64,000 nt of DNA from Meridianimarinicoccus zhengii (GCF_003254465.1 NZ_QDFI01000014.1:1-64000), one strand, 5' to 3'; shown: positions 25,970-36,056, counted from the first letter of the stretch. Notes: a model not told the origin generated them from the sequence alone. Translations and numbers: made by a program.

Positions 25970-27609
25970 CCGATACCGTTCTCAGCGTCACCGATCTGGA
26001 CGTGCGCTTCGCGCAGGACGGCAAGACCGTGCACGCCGTGCGCGGCGTGCGCTTCACCGTCGGCGCGGGCGAGACCGTCGCGCTGGTGGGCGAGTCGGGG
26101 TCGGGCAAGTCGGTGACAGCGCTGTCCACCGTCTCGCTTCTGCCCGACAGCGCGCAGGTCTCGGGGTCGGTGCAGTTCGGGTCGCGCGAGATGGTGGGCG
26201 CCCCCGAGGCGCGGCTGCGCGACATTCGCGGCAACGACATCAGCTTCATCTTCCAGGAGCCGATGACCAGCCTCAACCCGCTGCACACGCTGGAAAAGCA
26301 GATCGGCGAAAGCCTGAAGCTGCACCAGGGGTTGGCGGGCGACAAGGCACGCGCGCGCATCATCGACCTGCTGGAAAAGGTCGGCATCGCGGACGCGGAA
26401 GAGCGGCTGGGCGCCTATCCGCACCAGTTGTCGGGCGGGCAGCGGCAGCGCGTGATGATCGCCATGGCGCTGGCGAACGGGCCGAAACTGCTGGTGGCGG
26501 ACGAACCGACCACCGCGCTCGACGTGACGATCCAGGCGCAGATCCTCGACCTGCTCAAGCGGCTCAAGGACGAGGAAGGCATGAGCCTTCTGTTCATCAC
26601 CCATGACCTGGGGATCGTGCGGCGCTTCGCGGACCGTGTCTGCGTGATGCAGCACGGCGAGATCGTGGAACAGGGTCCGACCGAAACGGTCTTCGATGCG
26701 CCCAGCCATGCCTATACCCGCAAGCTGCTGGCGGCCGAACCGACGGGGCGGCCCGATCCGGTTGCTGAAGATGCACCCGAGATCGTGCGCACCGACGGGC
26801 TGCGCGTCTGGTTTCCGATCACCCGCGGCATCCTGCGCCGGACGGTGGGCCATGTGAAGGCGGTGAATCACGCACAACTGGCCGTGCGGGCCGGCGAGAC
26901 TTTGGGGATCGTGGGCGAGAGCGGTTCGGGCAAGACGACCCTTGCACTTGCGCTGATGCGGCTCGTGTCGTCCGAAGGGCCGATCGTGTTCCAGGGGCAG
27001 GACGTGCAGGGCTGGAAGTCGTCCGCGCTCCGCCCGCTGCGCAAGCACATGCAGATCGTGTTCCAGGACCCGTTCGGATCGCTGAGTCCGCGCATGAACG
27101 TGGGCCAGATCATCGCCGAGGGGCTGGGCGTGCACGGTGTGCCCGATGGGCAGGATGCCAAGATGGCGGTGGCCGAGATGCTGACCGAGGTCGGGCTCGA
27201 TCCGGCCATGGCCGACCGCTATCCGCATGAGTTTTCCGGCGGGCAGCGCCAGCGGATCGCCATCGCGCGCGCGATGATCCTGCGGCCCCGGCTCGTGGTG
27301 CTGGACGAACCGACCTCGGCGCTCGACATGACGGTGCAGGTGCAGATCGTGGACCTGCTGCGCAGCCTGCAGCGGAAGTACGGGCTGGCCTATCTGTTCA
27401 TCAGCCACGACCTGCGGGTGGTGCGGGCGATGGCGCACCAGGTCATCGTGATGCAGCGCGGCGATATCGTGGAGGCGGGCAGCGCCGAACAGGTATTCGA
27501 CGCCCCGCGCGAGCCCTATACCCGCGAATTGCTGGCCGCCGCGCTGAACCTGCCGCAGGTGCAGGCCGATGGCGGGGTCGTGGTGCCGCTGCGGCGCAAG
27601 GGCGGCTGA
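25966..27609 (+). CDS. yejF: Peptide ABC transporter ATPase YejF (two fused ATPase domains)
   Basis: 547 residues with two ABC ATPase modules. Module 1: Walker [10 protein letters not shown], signature [13 protein letters not shown], Walker [13 protein letters not shown]. Module 2: Walker [10 protein letters not shown], signature [13 protein letters not shown], Walker [13 protein letters not shown]. Each is followed by the oligopeptide-transporter C-terminal extension ([14 protein letters not shown] and [13 protein letters not shown]). It powers YejBE. The ATGA overlap with yejE indicates coupling. It ends only six bases from the convergent hemN stop. Confidence 0.96.
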   Translation: MTDTVLSVTDLDVRFAQDGKTVHAVRGVRFTVGAGETVALVGESGSGKSVTALSTVSLLPDSAQVSGSVQFGSREMVGAPEARLRDIRGNDISFIFQEPMTSLNPLHTLEKQIGESLKLHQGLAGDKARARIIDLLEKVGIADAEERLGAYPHQLSGGQRQRVMIAMALANGPKLLVADEPTTALDVTIQAQILDLLKRLKDEEGMSLLFITHDLGIVRRFADRVCVMQHGEIVEQGPTETVFDAPSHAYTRKLLAAEPTGRPDPVAEDAPEIVRTDGLRVWFPITRGILRRTVGHVKAVNHAQLAVRAGETLGIVGESGSGKTTLALALMRLVSSEGPIVFQGQDVQGWKSSALRPLRKHMQIVFQDPFGSLSPRMNVGQIIAEGLGVHGVPDGQDAKMAVAEMLTEVGLDPAMADRYPHEFSGGQRQRIAIARAMILRPRLVVLDEPTSALDMTVQVQIVDLLRSLQRKYGLAYLFISHDLRVVRAMAHQVIVMQRGDIVEAGSAEQVFDAPREPYTRELLAAALNLPQVQADGGVVVPLRRKGG

Positions 27610-27615
27610 GAGCCG

Positions 27616-28971
27616 TCACACGGCCGATGAGTGCCCGGTCGACGCCATGTCATACGCATCGAAGTCCCGCGCGATCATGCGGGTCAGCGGGCGGCCTTCG
27701 GGCACGATCGAAAGCCCCTGCGCATCGAGCGCCACGAAGCGGCCGAACCGCTGCTGAACGGGTTGGCACAATGCCGCAAAGCGTGCAGACGACAGCCCGA
27801 AGCGGTCCGCAAGCTCGGCTGCATCGACACGGAAATCGCACATCAGCGCCTCGATGATCCGGGCGCGCAGCAGATCGTCGCCCCGGAAGGCGTGCCCGCG
27901 GGTAGTGGCGAAGCGCCCCGCGCGGATATGCTTGGTGTATTCCCCCGTGGACGCCGCGTTCTGCGCGAAACCTTGCGGAAAGCGCGAGATGGAGGACGCC
28001 CCCAGCCCGATCAGCACGTCGGCCGTGTCGTCGGTGTAGCCCTGGAAATTGCGCCTCAGTCGCCCCTCTGCCTGCGCCACGGCCAGTCCGTCATCCGGGC
28101 GCGCGAAATGGTCGATGCCGATGGCGCGATAGCCGTCCCATTCGAACAACTCGCGCGCGGTGTCGAACAGCGCCAGCCGCGCCTGCGCGGTGGGCAACGC
28201 GTCTTCGGGGATCATGGATTGCCGCCGTGCCATCCACGGCACATGGGCATAACCGTAAAGCGCCACCCGGTCAGGGGCCAGCGACAGAAGCTGCTGCACG
28301 CTGTCGGCGATCCGTTCGCGGGTCTGGTGCGGCAGGCCATACAGAATATCCGCGTTCAGGCTGGCGATGCCCCGGTCGCGCAGGGCGTCCGCCACCCGGC
28401 GGGTCAGGTCATAGGGCTGGATACGCCCGATGGTTTCCTGGATCTGCGGGTCGAAATCCTGCACGCCGATGCTGGCCCGGTTCATGCCCGCGGCCACCAG
28501 CGCATCGAGGCGGTCCTCGTCGATCTCGTTCGGGTCGATTTCGACCGAGAATTCGCCACCCTCCGCCATGGGCGCGATGTCGCGGATTCGGTCAGCGAGA
28601 TCGCGCATCATGTCGCCGGTCATCAGCGTGGGCGTGCCGCCCCCCCAATGGAGCCGCGACAAGGTGACGCCGGGTGCCAGTCGCGCCTTGAGCATGGCAA
28701 GCTCGGTGCGCAGCGTTTCGAGATACGCCTCCACCGTCGCCATGTTGCTTGTACCCTGCGTGCGGCAGGCGCAGAACCAGCACAACCTTCGGCAAAAGGG
28801 CACATGCAGGTACAGCGATATCGCGCTATTTGCGGGAATCGCGTCGATCCAGCGCACCATGGCATCGGCCCCGGTGTCGCGGTTGAACTGTGGCGATGTC
28901 GGATAGCTCGTGTACCGCGGCACCCGGCTGTCAAAAAGCCCCAGTTTCGAGAGTTGAGTTGGCGTATCCAT
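27616..28971 (-). CDS. hemN: Oxygen-independent coproporphyrinogen III dehydrogenase HemN
   Basis: 451-residue radical SAM enzyme that makes protoporphyrinogen IX without oxygen. The [4Fe-4S]/SAM motif is C60-x3-C64-x2-C67 with the extra Cys69 (CRRLCWFCACR), as in E. coli HemN. VPRYTSYPT near the N-terminus, LHWGGGTPTL and the GIDHFARPDDGLA region are diagnostic for true HemN rather than HemW. The N-terminus is needed, supporting the ATG at 28971. An FNR box is centred 42.5 bases upstream of that ATG (see the site at 29007). It pairs functionally with hemF at 44486, which does the same step with oxygen. Confidence 0.96.
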   Translation of the reverse strand: MDTPTQLSKLGLFDSRVPRYTSYPTSPQFNRDTGADAMVRWIDAIPANSAISLYLHVPFCRRLCWFCACRTQGTSNMATVEAYLETLRTELAMLKARLAPGVTLSRLHWGGGTPTLMTGDMMRDLADRIRDIAPMAEGGEFSVEIDPNEIDEDRLDALVAAGMNRASIGVQDFDPQIQETIGRIQPYDLTRRVADALRDRGIASLNADILYGLPHQTRERIADSVQQLLSLAPDRVALYGYAHVPWMARRQSMIPEDALPTAQARLALFDTARELFEWDGYRAIGIDHFARPDDGLAVAQAEGRLRRNFQGYTDDTADVLIGLGASSISRFPQGFAQNAASTGEYTKHIRAGRFATTRGHAFRGDDLLRARIIEALMCDFRVDAAELADRFGLSSARFAALCQPVQQRFGRFVALDAQGLSIVPEGRPLTRMIARDFDAYDMASTGHSSAV

Positions 28972-29006
28972 GCGCCTATCCCTATGTGACGGTAAATCAC
29001 CGGGCC

Positions 29007-29020
29007 TTGATCCGGATCAA
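29007..29020. promoter_or_regulatory. FNR/FnrL box between hemN and fnrL
   Basis: TTGATCCGGATCAA, a perfect TTGAT-N4-ATCAA palindrome. For hemN a box centre at -41.5 (class II activation) predicts transcription starting near 28972, with CATAGG (28986-28981, minus strand) as -10. For fnrL the centre lies only 19.5 bases before the ATG at 29033, so binding there should block rather than activate, giving negative autoregulation. The site is seen directly; the regulatory signs are inference. Confidence 0.9.
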
Positions 29021-29032
29021 TTGGGTGAAGAA

Positions 29033-29785
29033 ATGGGATTTCAGACCGCAACCGCGGCAGCGTCGATCAAATGCGGAGACTGCCCGATCCGGCATCGGGC
29101 CGTGTGCTCGCGTTGCGAGGCGGATGAGTTGGAAGAACTCGACGCGCTGAAATTCTACCGCACGGTGGAAGCGGGGCAAACCATCGTGTGGTCCGGCGAC
29201 GAGATGGATTTCGTGGCGTCCATCGTAACCGGAATCGCCACGTTGAGCCAGACGATGGAGGACGGCCGCACCCAGATGGTCGGGCTGTTGCTGCCGTCGG
29301 ATTTCGTGGGTCGGCCCGGGCGGCGCGCCGCGGCCTATGACGTGACCGCGACCACGGACATCGTGCTGTGCTGCTTCCGCAAGCGCCCGTTCGAGGAACT
29401 GATGATCCGCACGCCCCATATCGGCCAGCGCCTTCTGGAGATGACGCTGGACGAACTGGACGCTGCGCGGGAATGGATGCTGCTCTTGGGCCGCAAGACG
29501 GCACGGGAAAAGATCGCGACGCTACTGGCGATCATCATCCGCCGCGACGCGTCGCTGCAGCAGAAGCTGCGCGGCGGCGGGACGCTCGAATTCGACCTGC
29601 CACTGACGCGGGAAGCCATGGCAGACTATCTTGGCCTGACGCTGGAAACGGTCAGCCGACAGGTGTCGGCGCTGAAGCGCGACGGCGTGATCGAGCTGGT
29701 CAGCAAGCGCCACATCGTCATCCCCGATCTTGCGCGCCTGTTGGAAGAAGCGGGCGACGACAGCGACGGCGGCCTGCCGATCTGA
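29033..29785 (+). CDS. fnrL: Oxygen-sensing transcriptional regulator FnrL (CRP/FNR family)
   Basis: 250 residues. The oxygen-labile [4Fe-4S] ligands are at the N-terminus (Cys14, Cys17, Cys25 in KCGDCPIRHRAVCSRC) plus the central Cys113 (DIVLCCFRK). A cyclic-nucleotide-fold sensor, a long dimer helix and the HTH (LTREAMADYLGLTLETVSRQ, with the E-SR FNR-specificity residues) follow. The ATG at 29033 matches FnrL length; the upstream in-frame ATG at 28970 would put the FNR box inside the gene. It should activate hemN, ccoNOQP and ccoGHIS at low oxygen through the boxes seen here. Confidence 0.96.
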   Translation: MGFQTATAAASIKCGDCPIRHRAVCSRCEADELEELDALKFYRTVEAGQTIVWSGDEMDFVASIVTGIATLSQTMEDGRTQMVGLLLPSDFVGRPGRRAAAYDVTATTDIVLCCFRKRPFEELMIRTPHIGQRLLEMTLDELDAAREWMLLLGRKTAREKIATLLAIIIRRDASLQQKLRGGGTLEFDLPLTREAMADYLGLTLETVSRQVSALKRDGVIELVSKRHIVIPDLARLLEEAGDDSDGGLPI

Positions 29786-29861
29786 TCTCTTCCGATGACG
29801 GCGGCGGCTGACAGCAGGCGCCGCCGGACCTGTCTCGAACTGTTGACAGCCCCGACCGGGG

Positions 29862-30701
29862 TCAGTGGGCCATCAGCAGCGGCACGGGCGATTTCGCCAT
29901 CAGTTCCCGCGTCGCACCGCCAAGGATCGCCTCGCGCAGGCGCGAGTGGCTGTAGGCGCCCGTCACCAGAAGATCGGCCTGCTGGTCGCGCACATGGTCT
30001 GCCAGCACGTCGGCGATCCGCGGATGGGTCTTGGCCAGCAGTGCGATCTCGGCCGCAACGCCGTGGCGTGACAGCATCGCTGACAGTCTTTCGCCGGGGG
30101 CGGTCTGCTTCGGACCGCGTTCCGGCGGCGCCACCATGGCGACGCTGACAGTCCCGGCCATCTGCAGCGCGGGCAGCGCGCCGCGTACGGCGGCCATCGC
30201 CTCCAGCCCGCTGTTCCAGCCGATGACCGCATGGCGTGGAAAATCCGCGGGCAGGCCGGTGTCGGGAACCAGCAGCACGGGCGCGCGCCCGGCGAACAGG
30301 GCGGCCTCCACCGCGGCTTCGCCCCCGTCGCTGCCATGGGCGCCATAGGGCAGGGCCTGTACCACGAGATCGGTGAACATCGCGGCCTCGGCCACGAGAT
30401 CGCCAAGCATCCCCATCTGCGCCACGCCGGCCTCGGCCGTCCAGCGGATATCCTCGGGCTCCAGACGCTTGCGGACCTCCGCCAGCAGCGCCTCGGCCTT
30501 GTCGTTGGCCATGGCCATGCTGGTCTGCTGCAACACGGCGTCGGCCCCGGCGAAGTAATAGCCGACCTGCACATCGTCGATGCCCACGGTCAGCACGTGC
30601 AGATGCGCGTCAAGCCGCCGCGCCAGCGCGAGGCAGGCGTCGATCTGCACTTCGATGGCGGTGGCGTCGGGAATGACGGTCAGGAGATTTCGATAGGCCA
30701 T
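29862..30701 (-). CDS. Universal stress protein with two UspA domains
   Basis: 279 residues, two tandem Usp folds: [20 protein letters not shown] to about residue 150, then [25 protein letters not shown] to the end. The second domain keeps an ATP-binding-like [21 protein letters not shown] with the G-2x-G-9x-G(S/T) pattern. GGAGGAT precedes the ATG at 30701. In Rhodobacteraceae such a gene commonly sits between fnrL and ccoN. The FNR box at 30785 lies upstream and divergent, so low-oxygen induction is plausible. Confidence 0.9.
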   Translation of the reverse strand: MAYRNLLTVIPDATAIEVQIDACLALARRLDAHLHVLTVGIDDVQVGYYFAGADAVLQQTSMAMANDKAEALLAEVRKRLEPEDIRWTAEAGVAQMGMLGDLVAEAAMFTDLVVQALPYGAHGSDGGEAAVEAALFAGRAPVLLVPDTGLPADFPRHAVIGWNSGLEAMAAVRGALPALQMAGTVSVAMVAPPERGPKQTAPGERLSAMLSRHGVAAEIALLAKTHPRIADVLADHVRDQQADLLVTGAYSHSRLREAILGGATRELMAKSPVPLLMAH

Positions 30702-30784
30702 GGCGTTGATCCTCCAACTGCGGCGATTGCGACCGCGACTTTCCGTCCTGCTCGCAACCCTATTCCGTCGGGCTATCGTCGGGT

Positions 30785-30798
30785 TTGACATGGATCAA
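30785..30798. promoter_or_regulatory. FNR/FnrL box upstream of ccoN (and uspA)
   Basis: TTGACATGGATCAA, nine of ten half-site bases match TTGAT-N4-ATCAA. With its centre at -41.5, transcription toward ccoN would start near 30833, and GATACC at 30821-30826 sits where the -10 should be. In the other direction a -41.5 spacing gives a start near 30750, with AATAGG (30764-30759) as a weaker -10 for the usp gene. Confidence 0.85.
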
Positions 30799-30915
30799 GG
30801 CTCGCGTGCCGGGGGCACAAGATACCCGCACCACTGTCAGGCCGACCGTCCTGTCTTTCGGATGTGCCACCACGCCGTCAGGTCCGCCGGAAAAGGGACG
30901 CAGAAGGGAACGAAG

Positions 30916-32517
30916 ATGACCGATACACTGAAGCTCGTTGTGCTGGGGTTGATCACCCTCGCCGCCGCGATCGCCGCGAATTACGCACGCGACCTCGCCT
31001 ACAATGTCCACGCGCTGCTGATCATGGTGCTGGCGGGGGGCATGTTCCTGTATACCGTGCGCCGGGTGGGCGAACCCAAGCCGGTGGTGGACACCTCGGG
31101 CTACATGGACGGCGTGGTCCGCTACGGCGTGATCGCCACGGTGTTCTGGGGCATCGTCGGCTTTCTTGCCGGCACGTTCATCGCGTCGCAACTGGCCTGG
31201 CCGCAACTGAACTTCGAATGGGGCCAGCCCTTCACGAATTTCGGGCGCCTGCGCCCGCTGCACACCTCGGCCGTGATCTTCGCCTTCGCGGGCAACGCGC
31301 TGATCGCCACGTCGTTCTACGTCGTGCAGCGCACGACAGCGGCGCGGCTGTGGGGCGGGAACCTCGCGTGGTTCGTGTTCTGGGGATACCAGTTGTTCAT
31401 CGTGCTGGCGGCGAGCGGCTATCTGCTGGGCGCGACGCAATCCAAGGAATACGCGGAACCGAGCTGGTATGTCGACCTGTGGCTGACCATCGTCTGGGTC
31501 GCCTATCTGGCGGTGTTCGTCGGCACGATCGTCAAGCGCCGCGAGCCCCACATCTACGTCGCCAACTGGTTCTACCTTGCGTTCATCGTGACGATCGCGA
31601 TGCTGCACGTGGTCAACAACCTTGCGGTGCCGGTGTCGATCTTCGGGTCGCAATCGGTCGAGGCGTTCGCCGGCGTTCAGGGCGCCATGACGCAATGGTG
31701 GTATGGCCACAACGCGGTGGGTTTCCTTTTGACCGCCGGGTTCCTGGGCATGATGTATTACTTCGTGCCCAAGCAGGCCGAGCGCCCGGTCTACAGCTAC
31801 AAGCTGTCGATCATCCACTTCTGGGCGCTGATCTTTCTGTATATCTGGGCCGGGCCGCACCACCTGCATTACACGGCGCTGCCCGACTGGGCGACGACGC
31901 TGGGCATGGTGATGTCGGTCATCCTGTGGATGCCGTCCTGGGGCGGCATGATCAACGGGCTGATGACCCTGTCGGGCGCTTGGGACAAGCTTCGCACAGA
32001 CCCGGTGATCCGGATGATGGTGATCTCGGTGGGCTTCTACGGGATGTCGACCTTCGAGGGGCCGATGATGTCGATCCGCGCGGTCAACTCGCTGTCGCAT
32101 TACACCGACTGGACCATCGGGCACGTGCATTCCGGCGCGCTTGGCTGGAACGGCATGATCACCTTCGGCGCGCTCTACTTCCTCGTGCCGCGGCTATGGA
32201 ACCGGGAGCGGCTCTATTCGCTGAGCCTCGTGTCGTGGCACTTCTGGCTCGCGACGATCGGGATCATTCTCTACGCCGCGTCCATGTGGGTCACCGGCAT
32301 CATGGAGGGCCTGATGTGGCGTGAAGTGGATGCCAACGGCTTCCTCGTGAACTCCTTCGCCGACACGGTCGCCGCGAAATACCCGATGTACGTGGTGCGC
32401 GCACTGGGCGGGGCACTCTACGTCGCCGGCGCGCTGATCATGGCATACAACCTGTGGATGACTGCGACGCGGGGGGTGGCACGTGCCGGCGCCCGCGCCG
32501 CGGCCCCCGCCGAATAA
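30916..32517 (+). CDS. ccoN: cbb3-type cytochrome c oxidase subunit I (CcoN)
   Basis: 533-residue haem-copper oxidase catalytic subunit, 12 membrane helices. Haem and CuB ligands are visible: His in [12 protein letters not shown] (low-spin haem), [10 protein letters not shown] (CuB), GPHHLHYT (CuB pair), and [13 protein letters not shown] (both haems). It reduces oxygen at very low concentration using electrons from CcoO/CcoP. The ATG at 30916 follows AAGGGAACG. It leads ccoNOQP, with an FNR box about 120 bases upstream. Confidence 0.98.
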   Translation: MTDTLKLVVLGLITLAAAIAANYARDLAYNVHALLIMVLAGGMFLYTVRRVGEPKPVVDTSGYMDGVVRYGVIATVFWGIVGFLAGTFIASQLAWPQLNFEWGQPFTNFGRLRPLHTSAVIFAFAGNALIATSFYVVQRTTAARLWGGNLAWFVFWGYQLFIVLAASGYLLGATQSKEYAEPSWYVDLWLTIVWVAYLAVFVGTIVKRREPHIYVANWFYLAFIVTIAMLHVVNNLAVPVSIFGSQSVEAFAGVQGAMTQWWYGHNAVGFLLTAGFLGMMYYFVPKQAERPVYSYKLSIIHFWALIFLYIWAGPHHLHYTALPDWATTLGMVMSVILWMPSWGGMINGLMTLSGAWDKLRTDPVIRMMVISVGFYGMSTFEGPMMSIRAVNSLSHYTDWTIGHVHSGALGWNGMITFGALYFLVPRLWNRERLYSLSLVSWHFWLATIGIILYAASMWVTGIMEGLMWREVDANGFLVNSFADTVAAKYPMYVVRALGGALYVAGALIMAYNLWMTATRGVARAGARAAAPAE

Positions 32518-32529
32518 GGGAAACGGGAC

Positions 32530-33255
32530 ATGTCCATTCTCAACAAGCACAAGATCCTTGAAAAGAACGTCACGCTTCTGGCGGTGTTCAGCTTCATCGT
32601 GGTGTCGATCGGCGGGATCGTGGAAATCGCCCCGCTCTTCTATCTCGAGAACACCATCGAGGAGGTCGAAGGCGTGCGGCCCTATTCGCCGCTCGAACTG
32701 GAAGGGCGCGACATCTATGTCCGCGAGGGCTGCTATGTCTGCCACAGTCAAATGATCCGCCCCATGCGGGACGAGATCGAGCGCTATGGCCACTACAGCC
32801 TTGCCGCGGAATCGATGTATGACCGCCCGTTCCAGTGGGGATCGAAGCGCACCGGGCCAGACCTTGCGCGTGTCGGCGGCCGGTACTCCGATGCGTGGCA
32901 CGTGGCGCACCTGCGCGATCCGCAATCGGTCGTGCCGGAATCGATCATGCCGAAATATGCCTTCCTCGGGAACACGCTCATCGACGGCGAACACGTCGCA
33001 GACAAGATGCGCACCCACCGGATGCTCGGCGTGCCCTACACCGACGAGATGATCGAAAACGCCCGGGCCGATTTCACCGTGCAGGCCAATCCGGACGGTG
33101 ACTGGGACGGACTGCTCGAACGCTATCCCGGCGCGCAGACCCGGAATTTCGACGATGAACCGGGCGTGTCGGAAATGGACGCGCTGGTGGCCTATCTCCA
33201 GATGCTGGGCACGCTGGTCGATTTCTCGACCTTCACGCCCGATGCCAGCCGCTAG
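32530..33255 (+). CDS. ccoO: cbb3 oxidase monohaem cytochrome subunit (CcoO)
   Basis: 241 residues. One N-terminal membrane anchor (about residues 14-38) and a periplasmic c-type haem site C68-YV-C71-H72 followed by [10 protein letters not shown], a CcoO hallmark. The distal Met is likely in [11 protein letters not shown]. It relays electrons from CcoP to the CcoN haems. It starts 12 bases after ccoN behind AAGGGAAACGGG. Confidence 0.97.
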   Translation: MSILNKHKILEKNVTLLAVFSFIVVSIGGIVEIAPLFYLENTIEEVEGVRPYSPLELEGRDIYVREGCYVCHSQMIRPMRDEIERYGHYSLAAESMYDRPFQWGSKRTGPDLARVGGRYSDAWHVAHLRDPQSVVPESIMPKYAFLGNTLIDGEHVADKMRTHRMLGVPYTDEMIENARADFTVQANPDGDWDGLLERYPGAQTRNFDDEPGVSEMDALVAYLQMLGTLVDFSTFTPDASR

Positions 33256-33268
33256 ATTTGGGGGGAAC

Positions 33269-33490
33269 ATGGACACCTATGTCTTTCTGCGCGAGGTGCT
33301 GGGCAGCTTCGGCCTTGTCTGGATGTTCGTGGTCTTCGTGACCGTGGTCGTCTGGGTGCTGACCGGCCGCAACGACAGCTATCGGGACGCGGCCAACGCC
33401 GTGTTCCGCAACGATGACGGTCCGCGCGACGCGACGGACCCGCGGCAGGACGCCCCTGGCCGCGACAGCCGCAAGGAGGCGCGGTCATGA
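33269..33490 (+). CDS. ccoQ: cbb3 oxidase small subunit CcoQ
   Basis: 73 residues: a single membrane helix (FGLVWMFVVFVTVVVWVLTG, about residues 12-31) and a charged cytoplasmic tail rich in Asp and Arg. CcoQ stabilises the oxidase and, in Rhodobacter, protects or relays a redox signal from it. The ATG at 33269 follows TTGGGGGGA. Its stop overlaps the ccoP start by four bases. Confidence 0.93.
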   Translation: MDTYVFLREVLGSFGLVWMFVVFVTVVVWVLTGRNDSYRDAANAVFRNDDGPRDATDPRQDAPGRDSRKEARS

Positions 33491-34374
33491 GCAAGACGCA
33501 CAAGGACCCGCACGACAAGCAGGACGTGCAGACCACGGGGCACAGCTGGGACGGGATCGAGGAATACGACAACCCGATGCCGCGCTGGTGGCTGTATACG
33601 TTCTACGCCACCATCGTCTGGGGCATCGGTTATACCATCGCCTTCCCCGCCTGGCCGATGATTTCCGGTGCGACCTCGGGGCTGCTCGGGTTTTCGACCC
33701 GTGGCGATCTGGTGGCGGATCTCGAACGCGCGCAGGCGGCGAATGCCGAGATCAACGAACGGCTCGTGTCCGTCGCACTGACCGAGATCCCGGACGATCC
33801 GGACCTGAACCAGTATGCCGTGAACAAGGGTGCTGCCGTCTATCGGACCTTCTGCAGCCAGTGCCATGGGTCGGGGGCGGCGGGCGTTCAGGCCGCGGGC
33901 TATCCGAATCTGCTCGATGACGACTGGCTATGGGGCGGGACGGTAGAGGAGATCCACTACACGATCTCGCACGGTATCCGGAACGAGGACGACATTGATG
34001 CGCGGTATTCTGAAATGCCGGTCTATGGCGAGATCCTGTCCGACGAGGAAATCGAACAGGTCGCGCATTATGCCTACACGCTGAACGGCCGCGATCCACT
34101 CGATGCCGATATGGCAGCCGCGGGCGAAGAGACGTTCCTGTACGAATGTGCCGCCTGTCACATGGAAGACGGCAGCGGAAACTCGGATCTCGGGGCACCG
34201 GCGCTCAACGATGCGATCTGGCTCTATGGCGGCGACTACGAGACGATCGTGGAAACGGTGACTTACAGCCGTTACGGCGTGATGCCCCCGTGGCAGAACC
34301 GCCTGACCGAGGCGGATATCGCGGCGGTGGCCACCTATGTGCACCAGCTGGGCGGGGGCGTCACCGAAGAGTGA
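33487..34374 (+). CDS. ccoP: cbb3 oxidase diheme cytochrome subunit (CcoP)
   Basis: 295 residues. A cytoplasmic start with GHSWDGIEEYDNPMPRWW (the CcoP signature), one membrane helix (about 34-57), then two cytochrome c domains with C123-SQ-C126-H127 and C221-AA-C224-H225. Methionine ligands are likely in YSEMPVYG and VMPPWQ. It accepts electrons from soluble or membrane cytochromes, possibly including the diheme protein at 20445. Last gene of ccoNOQP, followed by a strong hairpin. Confidence 0.97.
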   Translation: MSKTHKDPHDKQDVQTTGHSWDGIEEYDNPMPRWWLYTFYATIVWGIGYTIAFPAWPMISGATSGLLGFSTRGDLVADLERAQAANAEINERLVSVALTEIPDDPDLNQYAVNKGAAVYRTFCSQCHGSGAAGVQAAGYPNLLDDDWLWGGTVEEIHYTISHGIRNEDDIDARYSEMPVYGEILSDEEIEQVAHYAYTLNGRDPLDADMAAAGEETFLYECAACHMEDGSGNSDLGAPALNDAIWLYGGDYETIVETVTYSRYGVMPPWQNRLTEADIAAVATYVHQLGGGVTEE

Positions 34375-34397
34375 CTCCGGCGTGGCCGTTTCGCGTC

Positions 34398-34429
34398 GGG
34401 GCCGTCGCCCGTGATGGGGCGACGGCCCC
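34398..34429 (+). terminator. Strong hairpin after ccoP
   Basis: Thirteen-base perfect arms GGGGCCGTCGCCC (34398-34410) and GGGCGACGGCCCC (34417-34429) with a six-base loop, 23 bases after the ccoP stop. The following sequence (GGCTTCGTTCC) has no good T run, so it may terminate poorly or mainly protect the ccoNOQP mRNA end. Confidence 0.65.
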
Positions 34430-34480
34430 GGCTTCGTTCCGGCGCCGGTGGCTGGACATGCTGTCACGCCCCGATGACGA

Positions 34481-34494
34481 TTGATGCAAGTCAA
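34481..34494. promoter_or_regulatory. FNR/FnrL box upstream of ccoG
   Basis: TTGATGCAAGTCAA, nine of ten half-site bases match TTGAT-N4-ATCAA. Centre-to-start spacing of -41.5 predicts transcription from about 34529, and GATACG at 34519-34524 sits at the -10 position. ccoGHIS would thus have its own FnrL-dependent promoter, separate from ccoNOQP. Confidence 0.85.
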
Positions 34495-34556
34495 TTACCT
34501 TTGCAAAGCGGAATGGCAGATACGCCTTATCTGATACCAGCGATGGAACCGAGCCG

Positions 34557-36056
34557 ATGAGCACTTCCGAGGACACCCCGCCGAGCCTCTATGCCGCGCG
34601 CGAACCGATCTTTCCCAAGCGCGTCTCGGGCCGGTTCCGGAACCTCAAATGGGCGATCATGGTGGTGACGCTGGGGATCTACTACGTCACCCCTTGGCTG
34701 CGCTGGGATCGCGGGCCGCAATTGCCTGACCAGGCGGTGCTGGTAGATCTGGCGAACCGCCGCTTCTTCTTCTTCTGGATCGAGATCTGGCCGCACGAGT
34801 TTTATTTCGTGGCCGGGTTGCTCATCATGGCGGGGATCGGGCTGTTCCTGTTTACCTCGGCGCTGGGGCGGGTCTGGTGCGGCTATACCTGCCCGCAGAC
34901 GGTCTGGACCGACCTCTTCATCCTCGTCGAGCGCTGGATCGAAGGCGACCGGAACGCACGCATCCGCCTGCTGCGGCAGAAATGGGATGCTCGCAAGGTC
35001 CGGTTGCGGGTCACCAAGTGGATTACATGGATGCTGATCGCCGTTGCGACGGGCGGGGCATGGGTGTTCTACTTCTCGGATGCGCCGACCCTGTTCGTGG
35101 ATCTGTTCACGCTCAATGCTCATGCGGCGGCCTATACGACCGTGGCTCTGCTGACCGCGACGACCTTCGTCTTCGGCGGGCTGATGCGCGAACAGGTCTG
35201 CATCTATGCCTGCCCCTGGCCGCGCATCCAGGCCGCGATGATGGACGAGGACACGATCACCGTCGCCTACCGTGATTGGCGGGGGGAGCCACGGGGCAAG
35301 CATCGCAAGGGCGCGGCGCGGGCAGCGGCCACGACCCATGCCGCCGACAAGACCGCCTTTGCCATGCCCGAGGACGAGGTACAAACCCAGCAGCAACTCG
35401 GGGACTGCATAGACTGCAACGCCTGCGTGAATGTCTGCCCGATGGGCATCGACATCCGCGACGGCCAGCAACTGGAATGCATCACTTGCGCGTTGTGTAT
35501 CGACGCCTGCGACGAGGTGATGGACAAGATCGGCAAACCGCGCGGCCTGATCGGCTACATGGCCCTGACGGACGAGGAACACGAACGTTCCGGCCAGCCC
35601 CGCATCCCGGTCTGGAAGCACATCTTCCGCGCCCGCACGATCATGTACACGGCCCTTTGGGCTGCCGTGGGCGTAGGGCTGGTGGTGGCGCTGTTCATCC
35701 GGCCCGACTTGTCGATCACCGTGGCGCCGGTGCGGAACCCCGTCTATGTCACGATGTCCGACGGCACGATCCGCAACACGTATGACGTGCGACTGCGCAA
35801 CAAGTATGGCGAGGACCGGCCCTATGCGATCTCGATCACCTCGCCCGCGGCCCTTGTGGTCGAGGCCGAGGGCAGCGAGGATGGGACCGTCATCGTGCCC
35901 GCGGATTCGACGAAGCTTCAGCGAGTCTATGTCATGGCGCCGCCAGACAGCCCCGCGGCCAGCCGCGCGGTGACGGACCTGACGATCTGGGTGCAGGACA
36001 CGGTCAGCAACGAACGCGCGAGCAAGGACACGGTCTTCAACGGCAGGGCGGAATGA
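34557..36056 (+). CDS. ccoG: cbb3 oxidase accessory protein CcoG (RdxB/FixG), polyferredoxin
   Basis: 499-residue inner-membrane iron-sulfur protein, shown in related bacteria to reduce Cu(II) to Cu(I) for cbb3 assembly. About five membrane helices are interspersed with Cys pairs (CGYTCPQTVWTD, CIYACPWPRIQ). Two ferredoxin-type [4Fe-4S] sites are at Cys284/287/290/294 and Cys308/311/314/318. A C-terminal periplasmic immunoglobulin-like domain follows the last helix (TALWAAVGVGLVVALFI). First of ccoGHIS; the stop overlaps ccoH. Confidence 0.96.
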   Translation: MSTSEDTPPSLYAAREPIFPKRVSGRFRNLKWAIMVVTLGIYYVTPWLRWDRGPQLPDQAVLVDLANRRFFFFWIEIWPHEFYFVAGLLIMAGIGLFLFTSALGRVWCGYTCPQTVWTDLFILVERWIEGDRNARIRLLRQKWDARKVRLRVTKWITWMLIAVATGGAWVFYFSDAPTLFVDLFTLNAHAAAYTTVALLTATTFVFGGLMREQVCIYACPWPRIQAAMMDEDTITVAYRDWRGEPRGKHRKGAARAAATTHAADKTAFAMPEDEVQTQQQLGDCIDCNACVNVCPMGIDIRDGQQLECITCALCIDACDEVMDKIGKPRGLIGYMALTDEEHERSGQPRIPVWKHIFRARTIMYTALWAAVGVGLVVALFIRPDLSITVAPVRNPVYVTMSDGTIRNTYDVRLRNKYGEDRPYAISITSPAALVVEAEGSEDGTVIVPADSTKLQRVYVMAPPDSPAASRAVTDLTIWVQDTVSNERASKDTVFNGRAE

